Origin: JAJYTL01 sp046705265
Lineage (GTDB): Bacteria > Pseudomonadota > Alphaproteobacteria > Ferrovibrionales > Ferrovibrionaceae
Direction: 5' to 3'
NCBI GenBank assembly: GCA_046705265.1
Contig: JBJKQL010000051.1
Location: forward strand, 1-29,914
Length of the DNA stretch: 29,914 nucleotides
Of the stretch, positions 1 to 8,507 are shown piece by piece. Position numbers and translations under genes: made by a program. Numbering within the stretch: the stretch's first letter is position 1; every line of letters starts with the position of its first letter. A model generated the notes under the pieces. That model searched no databases. It worked only from the letters and a program-made list of their open reading frames with translations, and had not been told where the DNA came from.

Positions 1-120
1 CGGTTCATCGACCAGGACGCGCCGGCCAAGATGTACGACGCCGCCGGCCTCAACGCCGCCCATATCGTCAATACCGCCCTCAACGCCCTCGGCCGCCCCG
101 CATTCTTCGCTTCCGCTTGA
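1..120 (+). CDS. dxs: 1-deoxy-D-xylulose-5-phosphate synthase, C-terminal end only
   Basis: The left edge cuts this gene. Only the last 39 codons are present, ending in TGA at 118-120. The tail contains RFIDQD, then AKMYDAAGLNA and HIVNTALNALG, which resembles the C-terminal transketolase-type domain of alphaproteobacterial DXS. DXS is a cytoplasmic, thiamine-diphosphate-dependent enzyme that joins pyruvate and glyceraldehyde 3-phosphate in the MEP isoprenoid pathway. Its stop overlaps the TTG start of tlyA as TTGA, and dxs followed by tlyA is a common alphaproteobacterial order, which supports the call. The catalytic and cofactor-binding parts lie outside the window, so the assignment rests on the tail and its neighbour. 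Confidence 0.8.
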   Translation, partial: RFIDQDAPAKMYDAAGLNAAHIVNTALNALGRPAFFASA

Positions 121-938
121 ACAGGCGTCCCGCACCGCCGCGGCATTCGCTTGGGTCGGCGGAAGGCGGGTCCGACCGGGAGGCGCGTCGCGCCAAAAGC
201 GCGAAGGGCCGTGTGGATCAGCTGCTCGTCGAACGCGGCCTTGCTGAAAACCGGAACCGGGCGCAGGCGCTGATTCTGGCGGGCCGTGTTTATGCGGGCG
301 CGCGGCGGCTCGACAAGCCGGGACAGAACGTTCCCGCAACGCTTGTGATCGAAATCAGAGGCAGGCCTTATCCATGGGTATCACGGGGAGGCGTCAAGCT
401 CGCCCACGCACTGGAACACTTCGGTCTCGATCCGGCAGGGAGTGTCGCGCTCGACATCGGCGCCTCCACCGGTGGCTTTACCGATGTCTTGCTCGCGCGC
501 CGCGCCGCCCGGGTCTATGCGGTCGATGTCGGCCATGGCCAGCTCGATTGGCGGCTTCGCTCCGATCCCCGTGTCCGCGTTCTTGAGCGCACCAACGTGC
601 GCCATCTCGGGCGCGGCGAGGTGCCGGAGCCGGTCGGCTTGATCGTCTGCGACGTCAGCTTCATCGGCTTGAAAGTGGCCTTGCCGGCGGCGCTGCGCCT
701 CGTGGCGCCCGGGGCTATTCTCGTCGCCCTGATTAAGCCTCAGTTCGAGGTCGGGCCGGCGCGGGTCGGCAAAGGTGGCATCGTGCGGGATCCGGCCCTG
801 CACGATGAGGTCTGCCGCGATATTTCGGCCTGGCTTGGACAGCAGTCCGGCTGGCGGGTGATCGACATCGTCGAAAGTCCGATCACGGGCGCCGAAGGCA
901 ACAAGGAATTTCTCATTGCCGCGCGCCACCACCCTTGA
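117..938 (+). CDS. tlyA: TlyA family rRNA 2'-O-methyltransferase (S4 + FtsJ-like)
   Basis: The 273-residue product has an S4 RNA-binding domain at about residues 32-90 (RVDQLLVERGLAENRNRAQA) followed by an FtsJ-like Rossmann methyltransferase domain. The SAM-binding loop is ALDIGASTGGF near residues 111-121. Candidate catalytic residues are K94 in SRGGVKLAHAL, the Lys of LIKPQFEVGP and the Glu of NKEFLIAA. Family members 2'-O-methylate cytidines in 16S and/or 23S rRNA and are often labelled hemolysin A. The TTG start at 117 overlaps the dxs stop and leaves a basic extension of about 30 residues before the S4 domain; GTG at 213 is an alternative start. The 3' end overlaps the next gene by 23 bp, so the three genes look like one transcript. 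Confidence 0.92.
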   Translation: MNRRPAPPRHSLGSAEGGSDREARRAKSAKGRVDQLLVERGLAENRNRAQALILAGRVYAGARRLDKPGQNVPATLVIEIRGRPYPWVSRGGVKLAHALEHFGLDPAGSVALDIGASTGGFTDVLLARRAARVYAVDVGHGQLDWRLRSDPRVRVLERTNVRHLGRGEVPEPVGLIVCDVSFIGLKVALPAALRLVAPGAILVALIKPQFEVGPARVGKGGIVRDPALHDEVCRDISAWLGQQSGWRVIDIVESPITGAEGNKEFLIAARHHP

Positions 939-2190
939 GGTTCAAATCGCTGCCTTGAGTGGCCGCGGCGAAGGCATCGCCGAAAGCCCTAAAGGCCGCC
1001 TCTATGTTCCCGGCACCCTTCCGGGCGACCGGGTCGAGGTGCGGCTCGGCCCAAAGGGCCGGGAAAGCGAAGCGGCGGAAATGATTGCCTTGCTCACGCC
1101 CGGGCCGCATCGGATCGAGGTCGCGTGTGCGCATTTCTTTGTTTGTGGCGGCTGTGCGCTGCAAGGGTTTGCACGTCCAGCCTATGAAACCTGGAAGCGT
1201 GAACGTGTGGTGGCGGCCCTCGACCGTCAGGACCTTGGATCAGTGCCGGTTGCGCCCTTGGTGTCGATTCCGCCTGGTGATCGCCGGCGCGCCGATTTCG
1301 TCGCCCGCCGCATCGGCGCGCAAGTGCTGATCGGTTTTCATCGCCGCAGGAGCCACAAGATTGTCGACATCGGCGAGTGTCCGGTGCTCGATCCCGCACT
1401 GGTGCGCCTGCTTCCTGCCTTGCGTCAACTACTCGCCACCATTCTTGAGCCAAGTGGGGCGGTTGACTGCAAGGTAACCAAGACGGCAACCGGGGTCGAC
1501 CTTGTGATCGTCGGCGATCTCAGCTTGACGCTCGATCAGCGCGAGCGGCTTGCTGATTTTGCCGAAGCGGCTGACCTCGCGCGCCTCGCGATGCGGAACA
1601 GTAAGGGCGATATCCTCGATCCTATCGCCGTCCGTAGACCGCCCGCCATTCGCATCGGCGATGTCAGCATCGCGCTTCCTCCTGCCGCCTTTCTGCAAGC
1701 GAGCCCGGCGGCGGAAGCGGTCCTGGTCGGGGAACTGACGGCGGCTTTAAGGGGCGCCCGGCGCGTTGCCGATCTTTATGCCGGCCTCGGCGCCTTCGCC
1801 GCGCCGCTCTCGACGCACGCCGTAGTACACGCGGTCGAGGGCGACGCAGCAGCGGCAGGTGCGCTTCGCCTTGCCGCTGCGCGGGCCGGGCGCCGGATTT
1901 CGGTCGAGGTGCGTGACCTTGCACGCCGGCCGTTGGGCGCCGCGGAACTCGACGGCTTCGATGCGGTGGTTTTCGATCCGCCCCGCATCGGCGCCAAGGA
2001 ACAGGCGGGCGAGATCGCACGCTCGAACGCGCCGCTCGTTGCAGCCGTCTCTTGCGCGCCGTCAAGCTTTGCTCGCGATGCCCGCCTTTTGGTCGCGGGT
2101 GGCTACCGGCTGGAGCGGGTTTTGCCCGTCGATCAATTCGTGTGGTCAAGCGAAGTCGAAATTTTTGCGGTTTTCCGCCGTCCGGGCTGA
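916..2190 (+). CDS. RlmD/TrmA-type RNA (uracil-5-)-methyltransferase
   Basis: The 424-residue protein starts with a TRAM-like beta-barrel (about 5-60). An iron-sulfur Cys set follows: C71, C77 and C80 (CAHFFVCGGC) plus C155 (GECPVL). The C-terminal SAM-dependent domain carries ADLYAGLGAF, the DPPR motif at about 354-357, and the nucleophile C380 in AVSCAPSSFARD. This is the layout of enzymes that make 5-methyluridine in 23S rRNA or tRNA. Which uridine is modified cannot be told from the sequence. The TTG start at 916 lies inside the end of tlyA, which implies translational coupling. The gene ends 11 bp from the convergent AhpD-like gene, and no terminator is visible between them. Confidence 0.9.
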   Translation: MPRATTLEVQIAALSGRGEGIAESPKGRLYVPGTLPGDRVEVRLGPKGRESEAAEMIALLTPGPHRIEVACAHFFVCGGCALQGFARPAYETWKRERVVAALDRQDLGSVPVAPLVSIPPGDRRRADFVARRIGAQVLIGFHRRRSHKIVDIGECPVLDPALVRLLPALRQLLATILEPSGAVDCKVTKTATGVDLVIVGDLSLTLDQRERLADFAEAADLARLAMRNSKGDILDPIAVRRPPAIRIGDVSIALPPAAFLQASPAAEAVLVGELTAALRGARRVADLYAGLGAFAAPLSTHAVVHAVEGDAAAAGALRLAAARAGRRISVEVRDLARRPLGAAELDGFDAVVFDPPRIGAKEQAGEIARSNAPLVAAVSCAPSSFARDARLLVAGGYRLERVLPVDQFVWSSEVEIFAVFRRPG

Positions 2191-2201
2191 CGCTCGCCGC
2201 T

Positions 2202-2780
2202 CTAGCGTGCCTGGGTGTGGTATTCCGGGTTTGGCTGCATCTCGATCGCGGCCGCCATGCGGTTTGACATATTGAAGAAGGCGGCGACCGCCGCGATGTC
2301 CCATATCTCGGTATCTTTCCAGCCGGCATCGCGCAACACTTGGCGGTCTGCCGCAACCATCTTGTCCGGCGTCTCCGTCAGCTTGACCGCAAAGTCGAGC
2401 ATGGCTCGCTCCTTGGCCGGCAATTCGGCGACGCGATAGTTCATCGCCATCATCTCGCCGAGCTCAGGCTTGGACGAAAGCTGACGTACCGCGGCGCCAT
2501 GGGCGACCAGGCAGTAGTAGCAGTGGTTCACCGACGAGACGGCAACGGCGATCATTTCACGCTGCAGCTTGCTCAAGCCCGAGGGACCGAGCATCAGACC
2601 GTTATAGAAATCGACGAAGGCGCTGAGTTTATCGTGGTCGAAGGCATAGGAACGCAGCACGTTCGGAACGAAGCCGAGCTTCTCCTCGCATTTCCTGAAA
2701 TAAGCCTGGAACTTTGCGTCCAAACGCTCGACCAGCGGTTCGGCAATATCGAGTGCGTGAATAGGCTTATCGTCGACCAT
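2202..2780 (-). CDS. AhpD-like peroxidase-related protein (carboxymuconolactone decarboxylase fold)
   Basis: The 192-residue, all-helical protein has the AhpD-type redox centre HCYYCLVAHG, with C87, C90 and H94, and E75 one helix earlier in REMIAVAVS. Its length and its ending (FFNMSNRMAAAIEM) fit the group usually annotated as uncharacterized peroxidase-related enzymes. By family knowledge it is a candidate thiol-dependent hydroperoxide reductase, with the CxxC pair cycling between dithiol and disulfide. Its reductant and substrate are unknown. The ATG at 2780 overlaps the end of aroC by 14 bp, so it is probably the last gene of the dnaJ-fabI-aroC transcript. No link to chorismate metabolism is implied beyond co-transcription. 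Confidence 0.85.
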   Translation of the reverse strand: MVDDKPIHALDIAEPLVERLDAKFQAYFRKCEEKLGFVPNVLRSYAFDHDKLSAFVDFYNGLMLGPSGLSKLQREMIAVAVSSVNHCYYCLVAHGAAVRQLSSKPELGEMMAMNYRVAELPAKERAMLDFAVKLTETPDKMVAADRQVLRDAGWKDTEIWDIAAVAAFFNMSNRMAAAIEMQPNPEYHTQAR

Positions 2781-3873
2781 CTAAGACCTCCCTTCCGGGT
2801 TCCGCTCCCATTTGCGCGCGATGGCGCAGCAGGTGGTCGGCAAGCACCGCTGCCATCATGGCCTCGCCGACCGGCACGGCGCGAATGCCGACGCAAGGAT
2901 CGTGACGTCCCTTGGTCGATATCTCGGTGTTCTGACCGAAACGGTCGACGGTATGACGCGGTGTTAGAATCGACGAGGTTGGCTTGACCGCGAAGCGGAC
3001 GACAACATCTTGGCCACTCGAAATTCCGCCGAGGATGCCGCCCGCCTTGTTGCCACGGAAGCGGAGCTTGCCGTTTTCCATTTCCATTTCGTCGGCATTC
3101 TCTTCGCCGCTGAGTTCGGCGGCGGCGAAGCCGGCGCCGATCTCGACGCCTTTGACCGCGTTGATGCTCATGATCGCTGCGGCGAGATCGGCGTCAAGTT
3201 TGCCGTAGATCGGCGCCCCGAGGCCAGCCGGCACGTTTTCGGCCCGCACTTCGATCACCGCGCCGGTGGAACTGCCTGTCTTGCGGATGCCATCGAGATA
3301 ATCTTCCCAAACCGTCGCCGTCTTCGCGTCGGGGCACCAGAAGGGGTTGTTCGCGACCTCGGTCCAGTCCCAGCGCTCGGGGTCGATCTTGTGCGGCCCA
3401 ATCTGCACTAATGCGCCGCGGACGAGGGTGGTGCGGCCAAGTACGAGGCGGGCAACGGCGCCAGCCGCGACCCGCGCCGCGGTTTCCCGCGCCGACGCGC
3501 GTCCGCCGCCCCGCCAGTCGCGCACGCCGTATTTGGCAAGATAAGTGTAATCGGCGTGGCCGGGGCGAAATTTGTCGCGGATTTCGTCGTAATCCTTGCT
3601 GCGTTGATCCGTGTTTTCGATGATCAGGCTGACCGGCGTGCCGGTGGTGACGCCCTGGAACACGCCGGAAAGAATCTTCACTTGGTCCATCTCGCGACGT
3701 TGGGTGGTGAAGCGCGACTGGCCGGGCTTGCGGCGATCGAGCCAGGGTTGGATGTCCGCCTCGCTCAGAGGAAGGAACGGCGGCACGCCGTCGACGACAC
3801 AGCCCAAAGCGGGTCCATGACTTTCGCCCCAGGTCGTTACGCGGAACAGATGGCCGTAGGTGTTGTGCGACAT
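2767..3873 (-). CDS. aroC: Chorismate synthase
   Basis: The 368-residue product has the expected length and signatures: GHLFRVTTWGESHGPALGC at the N terminus, FRPGHADYTYLAKYG and RGGGRASARETAARVAAGAV in the middle, and GRHDPCVGIRAVPVGEAMMA near the end. The enzyme makes chorismate from 5-enolpyruvylshikimate 3-phosphate by a 1,4-anti-elimination that needs reduced FMN. It is the last shared step toward aromatic amino acids, folate and quinones. The gene follows fabI with a 19-bp gap and overlaps the AhpD-like gene at its 3' end. No unusual residue was seen in the conserved blocks. Confidence 0.97.
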   Translation of the reverse strand: MSHNTYGHLFRVTTWGESHGPALGCVVDGVPPFLPLSEADIQPWLDRRKPGQSRFTTQRREMDQVKILSGVFQGVTTGTPVSLIIENTDQRSKDYDEIRDKFRPGHADYTYLAKYGVRDWRGGGRASARETAARVAAGAVARLVLGRTTLVRGALVQIGPHKIDPERWDWTEVANNPFWCPDAKTATVWEDYLDGIRKTGSSTGAVIEVRAENVPAGLGAPIYGKLDADLAAAIMSINAVKGVEIGAGFAAAELSGEENADEMEMENGKLRFRGNKAGGILGGISSGQDVVVRFAVKPTSSILTPRHTVDRFGQNTEISTKGRHDPCVGIRAVPVGEAMMAAVLADHLLRHRAQMGAEPGREVLDGRR

Positions 3874-3892
3874 GACGGCCGTCCGCGCTGGA

Positions 3893-4708
3893 TCAGACAG
3901 TGCTGATGTCGGGGGCGTCGACCGCCTTCATGCCGACCACATGATAACCGCAATCGACATGGTGTACCTCGCCGCTGACGCCGCGCCCGAGGTCGCTCAA
4001 GAGATACAGTGCCGCATCGCCCACCTCCTCGATGGTGACGTTCCGCTTCAAGGGCGAATTGAGTTCGTTCCACTTCAAGATATAGCGGAAATCGCCAATT
4101 CCACCAGCGGCGGCAAGGGTCTTAATCGGGCCAGCGGAAATGGCATTGACCCGTATCGCCTTGCCGCCGAGGTCGACCGCGAGATAGCGCACGCTGGCCT
4201 CGAGCGCCGCTTTCGCAACTCCCATGACATTATAATGCGGAACCACCTTCTCGGCACCGAAATAGGTGAGGGTAAGAAGACTGCCACCGGCGCCCATTAA
4301 CGGCTCGGCGCGCCGACATAGATCGGTGAAGGAATAACAAGAAATCCGCAGTGACATGGCGAAGTTGTCGGCCGTAGTGTCGATATAACGGCCCTTTAGC
4401 GCTTCCTTGTCGGAATAGGCGATGGCATGGACCAGGAAGTCTAGCCGGCCCCAGGTCTTTGCCAGGGTCGCGAAGACGGCATCGAGGGATGCGGTGTCGG
4501 TCACGTCGCAAGGTAGCACGAGGGTTGAGCCGAGCTGTTCCGCGAGCGGTCGGACACGCTTGCCGAGTGCCTCACCCTGGTAGGTGAAGGCCAGTTCGGC
4601 GCCGTGGTCGGCAACGGATTTGGCGATGCCCCAAGCGAGTGAGCGCTCGTTGGCAACCCCCATAATCAAACCCCGACGTCCGCTCATTAAGGGGCGGTTA
4701 TCAACCAT
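3893..4708 (-). CDS. fabI: Enoyl-[acyl-carrier-protein] reductase (NADH)
   Basis: This is a short-chain dehydrogenase-fold protein with the FabI form of the nucleotide loop, GVANERSLAWGIAK, near residues 17-30. The active-site series is Y149 (LTYFGAEKV) and Y159-x6-K166 (HYNVMGVAK). The loop ISAGPIKTLAAAGI-like segment after the catalytic Lys is also typical of FabI. It reduces trans-2-enoyl-ACP in each round of type II fatty acid synthesis. I chose ATG at 4708 (271 residues) because AGAGGA lies a few bases upstream; the open frame runs back to 4777 but adds 23 residues with no family match. It sits between a DnaJ-like gene (81-bp gap) and aroC. Confidence 0.95.
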   Translation of the reverse strand: MVDNRPLMSGRRGLIMGVANERSLAWGIAKSVADHGAELAFTYQGEALGKRVRPLAEQLGSTLVLPCDVTDTASLDAVFATLAKTWGRLDFLVHAIAYSDKEALKGRYIDTTADNFAMSLRISCYSFTDLCRRAEPLMGAGGSLLTLTYFGAEKVVPHYNVMGVAKAALEASVRYLAVDLGGKAIRVNAISAGPIKTLAAAGGIGDFRYILKWNELNSPLKRNVTIEEVGDAALYLLSDLGRGVSGEVHHVDCGYHVVGMKAVDAPDISTV

Positions 4709-4789
4709 AGATTCCTCTGCTTGGGGCAAATAACGACAAGTGGCGCGCAATCCTACACCAACATCGACGGGGGTCAACGGCAGTGCCGA

Positions 4790-5707
4790 TCATTCGATTT
4801 TCAGGCGTCCCCGAACGTCGTATTCTTGTTTTTTGCTCCAGTTCCGCACGAATTGCTCCAGTTCTGCGTCCGGTTTGTCTGGCAGCACGATCTTGAGTCT
4901 AACGTATTGGTCGCCGGCCGGCTGGCCAGCATGGCCCACGATCCCCTTGCCCTTGAGACGGAGTGTTGTGCCGCTGTTCGATCCCTTCGGGATCGTGAGC
5001 GCGACCGCTCCGGCGAGCGTCGGCACATTGACCCTGGCGCCAAGCACCGCCTCTGGCAATGACACCGGGAGTTCCACATGGATGTCGTTGTCGACGCGAG
5101 TGAAAAACGGGTGTCGCTCGACTTTGACTTCGATCAGCGCGTCGCCCGGCGGACCGTTGTTCAAGCCGGGCTCGCCCTGGCCCTTCAAACGAATCTGCTG
5201 GCCGTCCATGAGACCAGCCGGAATCTTGACATCCAATGTCTTGCCGCCGGCGAGGCCGAGACGTTTCGTGGCCCCGCGCGCCGCCTCGATGAAGCTCACG
5301 GTGAGATTGTAACGAATATCGCCGCCCCTCGCCCGCACCGGGCCTCGCCCGCGGCGGAAAGCACTGAACAGGTCGGAAAAGAGGTCTTCCGATTCCTCCG
5401 TATCGAAACGGAAGCCCTGGAAGCCGCTGCTTTGAGCCTGTCCGGTGAACGGCCCGTGCTGTGGCCCATATTGCGGGCCGCGTTCGGCCCCGCTCGCATC
5501 GATCTCGCCGCGGTCGAAGCGCTGGCGCATCTTCTCATCGCCAAGTATGTGGTAGGCCCCCGTGACTTCCTTGAAACGCTCGGCGAGGCGCGGATTGTTT
5601 GGATGCCGGTCGGGGTGAAGCTCCTTGGCAAGTTTACGATATGCCCTCTTGATTTCGTCCTGACCGGCGCCACGGGGAACGCCGAGAACCTCGTAAGGAT
5701 CCTTCAT
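4790..5707 (-). CDS. DnaJ/CbpA-type co-chaperone without zinc finger
   Basis: The 305-residue protein begins with a J domain (about 1-65) carrying the invariant HPD at residues 31-33 (KELHPDRHPNNP). A Gly/Gln-rich linker follows to about residue 120, then the two beta-sandwich C-terminal substrate-binding domains (GGDIRYNLTVSFIEAARG, later FTRVDNDIHVELPVSLPEA). No CxxCxGxG repeats are present, so it is a type II/CbpA-like protein, not a canonical DnaJ. It should stimulate DnaK ATPase and deliver clients. It is first on the minus strand and divergent from pdxH, with 210 bp between the starts. The link to fabI/aroC is probably only shared transcription. Confidence 0.9.
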   Translation of the reverse strand: MKDPYEVLGVPRGAGQDEIKRAYRKLAKELHPDRHPNNPRLAERFKEVTGAYHILGDEKMRQRFDRGEIDASGAERGPQYGPQHGPFTGQAQSSGFQGFRFDTEESEDLFSDLFSAFRRGRGPVRARGGDIRYNLTVSFIEAARGATKRLGLAGGKTLDVKIPAGLMDGQQIRLKGQGEPGLNNGPPGDALIEVKVERHPFFTRVDNDIHVELPVSLPEAVLGARVNVPTLAGAVALTIPKGSNSGTTLRLKGKGIVGHAGQPAGDQYVRLKIVLPDKPDAELEQFVRNWSKKQEYDVRGRLKIE

Positions 5708-5855
5708 TCAGCCTCCTGCGCCCACTGCGGCAGGTGAAACAAATGTAACAGAAAGAAGATATGCTACCACGGCCACCATGGGGAGTGGTTAAAGTCTCTG
5801 ATCCTCGTGCGAGCGGGCAAAAGACATCGTCTGTCGGGGCGGAGCACGGCTTCGG

Positions 5856-5884
5856 TCGACTGAAAATGTACCTGCGGTTAGAAT
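5856..5884 (+). promoter_or_regulatory. Candidate sigma70-type promoter of pdxH
   Basis: TCGACT at 5856-5861 and TAGAAT at 5879-5884 are separated by 17 bp, and match the -35 and -10 consensus at 4 and 5 of 6 positions. The GTG of pdxH lies 33 bp past the -10. The match is by eye only. The rest of the 5708-5917 region between the divergent dnaJ-like and pdxH genes shows no other clear signal. Confidence 0.4.
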
Positions 5885-5917
5885 GATCGTGGAATACCCG
5901 CGTGGCGCAAAGCTGAG

Positions 5918-6517
5918 GTGAAGGCAGTGTCGATCGTCGAGCAGTCAGATCCGATCATGCTTTTTTCCGCATGGTTCGCGGAGGCACAAAGCCGCCTCGG
6001 CGATGGCGCCACCGCGATGTCCCTCGCGACGGCGTCGACCGCCGGTCGACCCTCCGTGCGCATGGTGCTGCTCAAAGGCTACGATGTCCGGGGCTTCGTC
6101 TTCTATACCAACCTCGAGAGCCGCAAGGGCCGGGAACTGCGCAATAATCCCGTTGCCGCGCTTTGCCTCTTTTGGCCGCCGCTGCAACGTCAGGTGCGCA
6201 TCGAAGGACCAGTAGCGGCAGTCGACGCCGCCGAGGCCGATGCCTACTTCACGACCCGCCCGCGCGTCAGCCAAATTGGAGCTTGGGCCTCGCGGCAGTC
6301 GGAGACAATGGCGGGACGCTTCGAGCTCGAAAAAGCCGTGGCTCGGGTGACGGCGCGCTTCGCGCTCGGTTCCGTGACGCGGCCACCTTTCTGGTCGGGC
6401 TTTCGCCTAAGCCCTGAGGCGATCGAGTTCTGGCAGGATCGGCCGTTCCGGCTGCATGACCGGGTGCGATATCAGAAGACGGAAGACGGATGGACGCGTG
6501 AAAGGCTTTTTCCATAG
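5918..6517 (+). CDS. pdxH: Pyridoxamine/pyridoxine 5'-phosphate oxidase
   Basis: The 199-residue protein is a full-length PdxH. It has the FMN/PLP-binding blocks GRPSVRMVLLKGYD and FVFYTNLESRKGRELRNNP, then QVRIEGPV, SQIGAWASRQS, and the C-terminal signature EFWQDRPFRLHDRVRY with the terminal ERLFP. It oxidises pyridoxine or pyridoxamine 5'-phosphate to PLP with FMN and oxygen. The first in-frame start is GTG 5918 with only a weak ribosome-binding site. GTG 5927 and ATG 5957 also fit, so the N-terminal dozen residues are uncertain. The end overlaps the CDF transporter gene by about 20 bp, suggesting the two are translated together. Confidence 0.95.
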   Translation: MKAVSIVEQSDPIMLFSAWFAEAQSRLGDGATAMSLATASTAGRPSVRMVLLKGYDVRGFVFYTNLESRKGRELRNNPVAALCLFWPPLQRQVRIEGPVAAVDAAEADAYFTTRPRVSQIGAWASRQSETMAGRFELEKAVARVTARFALGSVTRPPFWSGFRLSPEAIEFWQDRPFRLHDRVRYQKTEDGWTRERLFP

Positions 6518-7451
6518 GCAGCTGGTACAGGAGCCCGCCAAGCGCGGCCAGGCGCTTGATAATCGAGTGCTTCTGTCCCTCGTGACCAACGCGGCCGTAG
6601 GCGTCGCGTTAATCCTGATCGCGATCAAACTTTTCGCCTGGACCCGCACCAATTCCGTGTCGATGCTGAGTTCGCTCGTGGACTCGCTCCTCGATGCCAT
6701 CGCCTCCGGCGTCAATCTCCTCGCCGTACGCCACGCGCTGCAGCCGGCCGACCGTGAGCATCGCTTCGGCCACGGCAAGGCCGAATCGATCGCGAGTCTG
6801 GCCCAGGCCGCGATCATCGGCGGCTCTGCAGTGTTCCTGTTGTTTCAAGCCGCGGCACGATTTTTCCAACCGAGTGCCGTCACCAACGACGTCGAAGGCA
6901 TCGCGGTGATGGGAATCTCGATCGTTCTGACCACAGTTCTGGTCGCGCTTCAACGCTACGCGGTGCGGCGCACCGGCTCGCTCGCGGTGCACGCCGATTC
7001 GTTTCATTACACGTCGGATATTCTGAGCAACCTATCGGTCATCGTCGCGCTGGTTCTCGCCGCCGATCTCGGTTGGGGCGTCGCCGATCCGCTGTTCGCG
7101 ATCGGCATTGCGCTTTACATTCTGTATGGGGCTTGGCGGATACTCACTCGCGCCTACGATCACCTAATGGACCGTGAGTTTCCGGACGACGTTCGGACCC
7201 AGATTCGCGCTATTGTGCTCGCGAACCCCAAGGTTATGTCGATGCATGATCTGCGCACGCGTTCGTCGGGTGTTACCTCTTTCATGCAGATGCACGTCGA
7301 GATGGACGGCTCGATTACCCTCGCGGATGCCCACCGGGTCGCCGACGAAGTGGAGAAGGCGTTACTTGCGGCTTTCCCCGGAACCGAAATCATCATCCAC
7401 CAGGACCCAGCCGGGATCGACGAACCACGCCGGGATTTCCGGCGGACGTGA
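6498..7451 (+). CDS. Cation diffusion facilitator (FieF/CzcD-type) metal efflux protein
   Basis: About 317 residues give a six-helix membrane domain plus a cytoplasmic C-terminal domain. The metal-site pairs of the CDF family are visible: D62xxxD66 on helix 2 (VDSLLDAIASGVNL) and H170xxxD174 on helix 5 (FHYTSDILSN). The family loop FGHGKAESIASLAQA is also present. The H/D site resembles FieF, which handles Zn2+, Fe2+ or Cd2+, in exchange for protons in known members. The substrate here is not settled. I chose GTG 6498; the frame stays open to ATG 6456, which would lie deeper inside pdxH and add residues without helix character. Translation appears coupled to pdxH. Confidence 0.92.
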   Translation: MKGFFHRQLVQEPAKRGQALDNRVLLSLVTNAAVGVALILIAIKLFAWTRTNSVSMLSSLVDSLLDAIASGVNLLAVRHALQPADREHRFGHGKAESIASLAQAAIIGGSAVFLLFQAAARFFQPSAVTNDVEGIAVMGISIVLTTVLVALQRYAVRRTGSLAVHADSFHYTSDILSNLSVIVALVLAADLGWGVADPLFAIGIALYILYGAWRILTRAYDHLMDREFPDDVRTQIRAIVLANPKVMSMHDLRTRSSGVTSFMQMHVEMDGSITLADAHRVADEVEKALLAAFPGTEIIIHQDPAGIDEPRRDFRRT

Positions 7452-7560
7452 GGGGCTTCTGATGCGTCCGGCGGCCTCTGCTGGTTTGGCTTTTGCCCTG
7501 TGACACGGTATCTTTGACGCGACTTAGAATGGAAAAAAAGCGAAAGCCTGGGAGGCGAGG

Positions 7561-8424
7561 ATGACGATACGGCAGATCTTAGTGCCCCTCGTCGGCTCCG
7601 ACGATGACGGTGTGACTCTGGCCGCGGGTCTCATGGTCGGTAAGCAGCTCAACGCCCATGTCGAGGCGATGCACGCGAGCGTCGACCCGCGCGACGCGGT
7701 GGCCTTTGTCGGCGAGGGCATGACCTCGCTCATGATCGAAAAGATCATTGATGCCGCAGATACCGAAGGACAGGATCGCGCCTCGCGCGTGCTTGCGTTG
7801 TTCGGCCAATTAGCGGGTACTTTTGGCGCCACCTTGACCGCTGAGCCGGTCGCGCAAGGGTTTTCCGCCGGTTTTGTCCGTCGCGTCGGCCACGAGGACG
7901 ACCTGATGGCCGAGCGTGGCCGGCTCGCCGATCTTATTGTCGCCAGCAAGCCGAAGAGCAAGGAGGAACCCGGACATTCTCCGCTTCTCGAGGCGGCGCT
8001 GCGTGAAACCGGCCGGCCGGTGCTGGTGGTGCCGGGGCCGATGGAGGAAAACTTCGGCCGCGTGGTGGCGATCGCCTGGAATGGCTCGATGGAGGGGGCG
8101 CGCGCCGTCACCTTCGCGCTGCCGATCCTCGAACGCGCCGCGCGGGTGGTGATCCTCTCCGTCGCCGACGAAGCAAGCTTCGGCCCTGGAGCGGCGGACG
8201 CCGCGGCCTATCTCGCTTGGCACGGCATCACGGCAACGGTCGTTCAATCGGTTGCCAAGGCGCCGTCGCCCGGCCGCGTGCTGTTGCACTCGGCGGCCGA
8301 GCAAGGCGCGGATCTCATGGTCATGGGTGCCTATACGCGCAGCCGCATGCGGCGCCTGATCTTCGGTGGCGTCACCGCCGATGTGCTATTCCACACCACC
8401 ATCCCCGTTCTCATGGCGCATTGA
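7561..8424 (+). CDS. Universal stress protein, tandem UspA domains
   Basis: The 287 residues make two UspA-like halves. The first starts with IRQILVPLVGSDDD and the second with GRVVAIAWNGSMEGARA near residue 165. The second half ends in DLMVMGAYTRSRMRRLIFGG, close to the G-x2-G-x9-G(S/T) nucleotide loop of ATP-binding Usp proteins, while the first half has no such loop. Members are soluble stress proteins whose biochemical role is often unknown. The gene stands alone, with GGGAGG six bases before the ATG, 109 bp after the CDF gene and 83 bp before the acyl-CoA dehydrogenase. TAGAAT at 7525-7530 could be a -10 box, but no convincing -35 precedes it. Confidence 0.88.
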   Translation: MTIRQILVPLVGSDDDGVTLAAGLMVGKQLNAHVEAMHASVDPRDAVAFVGEGMTSLMIEKIIDAADTEGQDRASRVLALFGQLAGTFGATLTAEPVAQGFSAGFVRRVGHEDDLMAERGRLADLIVASKPKSKEEPGHSPLLEAALRETGRPVLVVPGPMEENFGRVVAIAWNGSMEGARAVTFALPILERAARVVILSVADEASFGPGAADAAAYLAWHGITATVVQSVAKAPSPGRVLLHSAAEQGADLMVMGAYTRSRMRRLIFGGVTADVLFHTTIPVLMAH

Positions 8425-8507
8425 GGCGGCCCTGAGATGACTGCCCGCCATGTGCTATGCACGGCGTCGCGACCCACAGTCGTGCGGGCAAGAGGGAGAC
8501 GAAGGTG

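Noticed and set aside
1664..2356. A 230-codon Arg/Pro-rich open frame on the minus strand
   Set aside because: It overlaps the RNA methyltransferase and the AhpD-like gene, both with clear motifs; the translation is low complexity.
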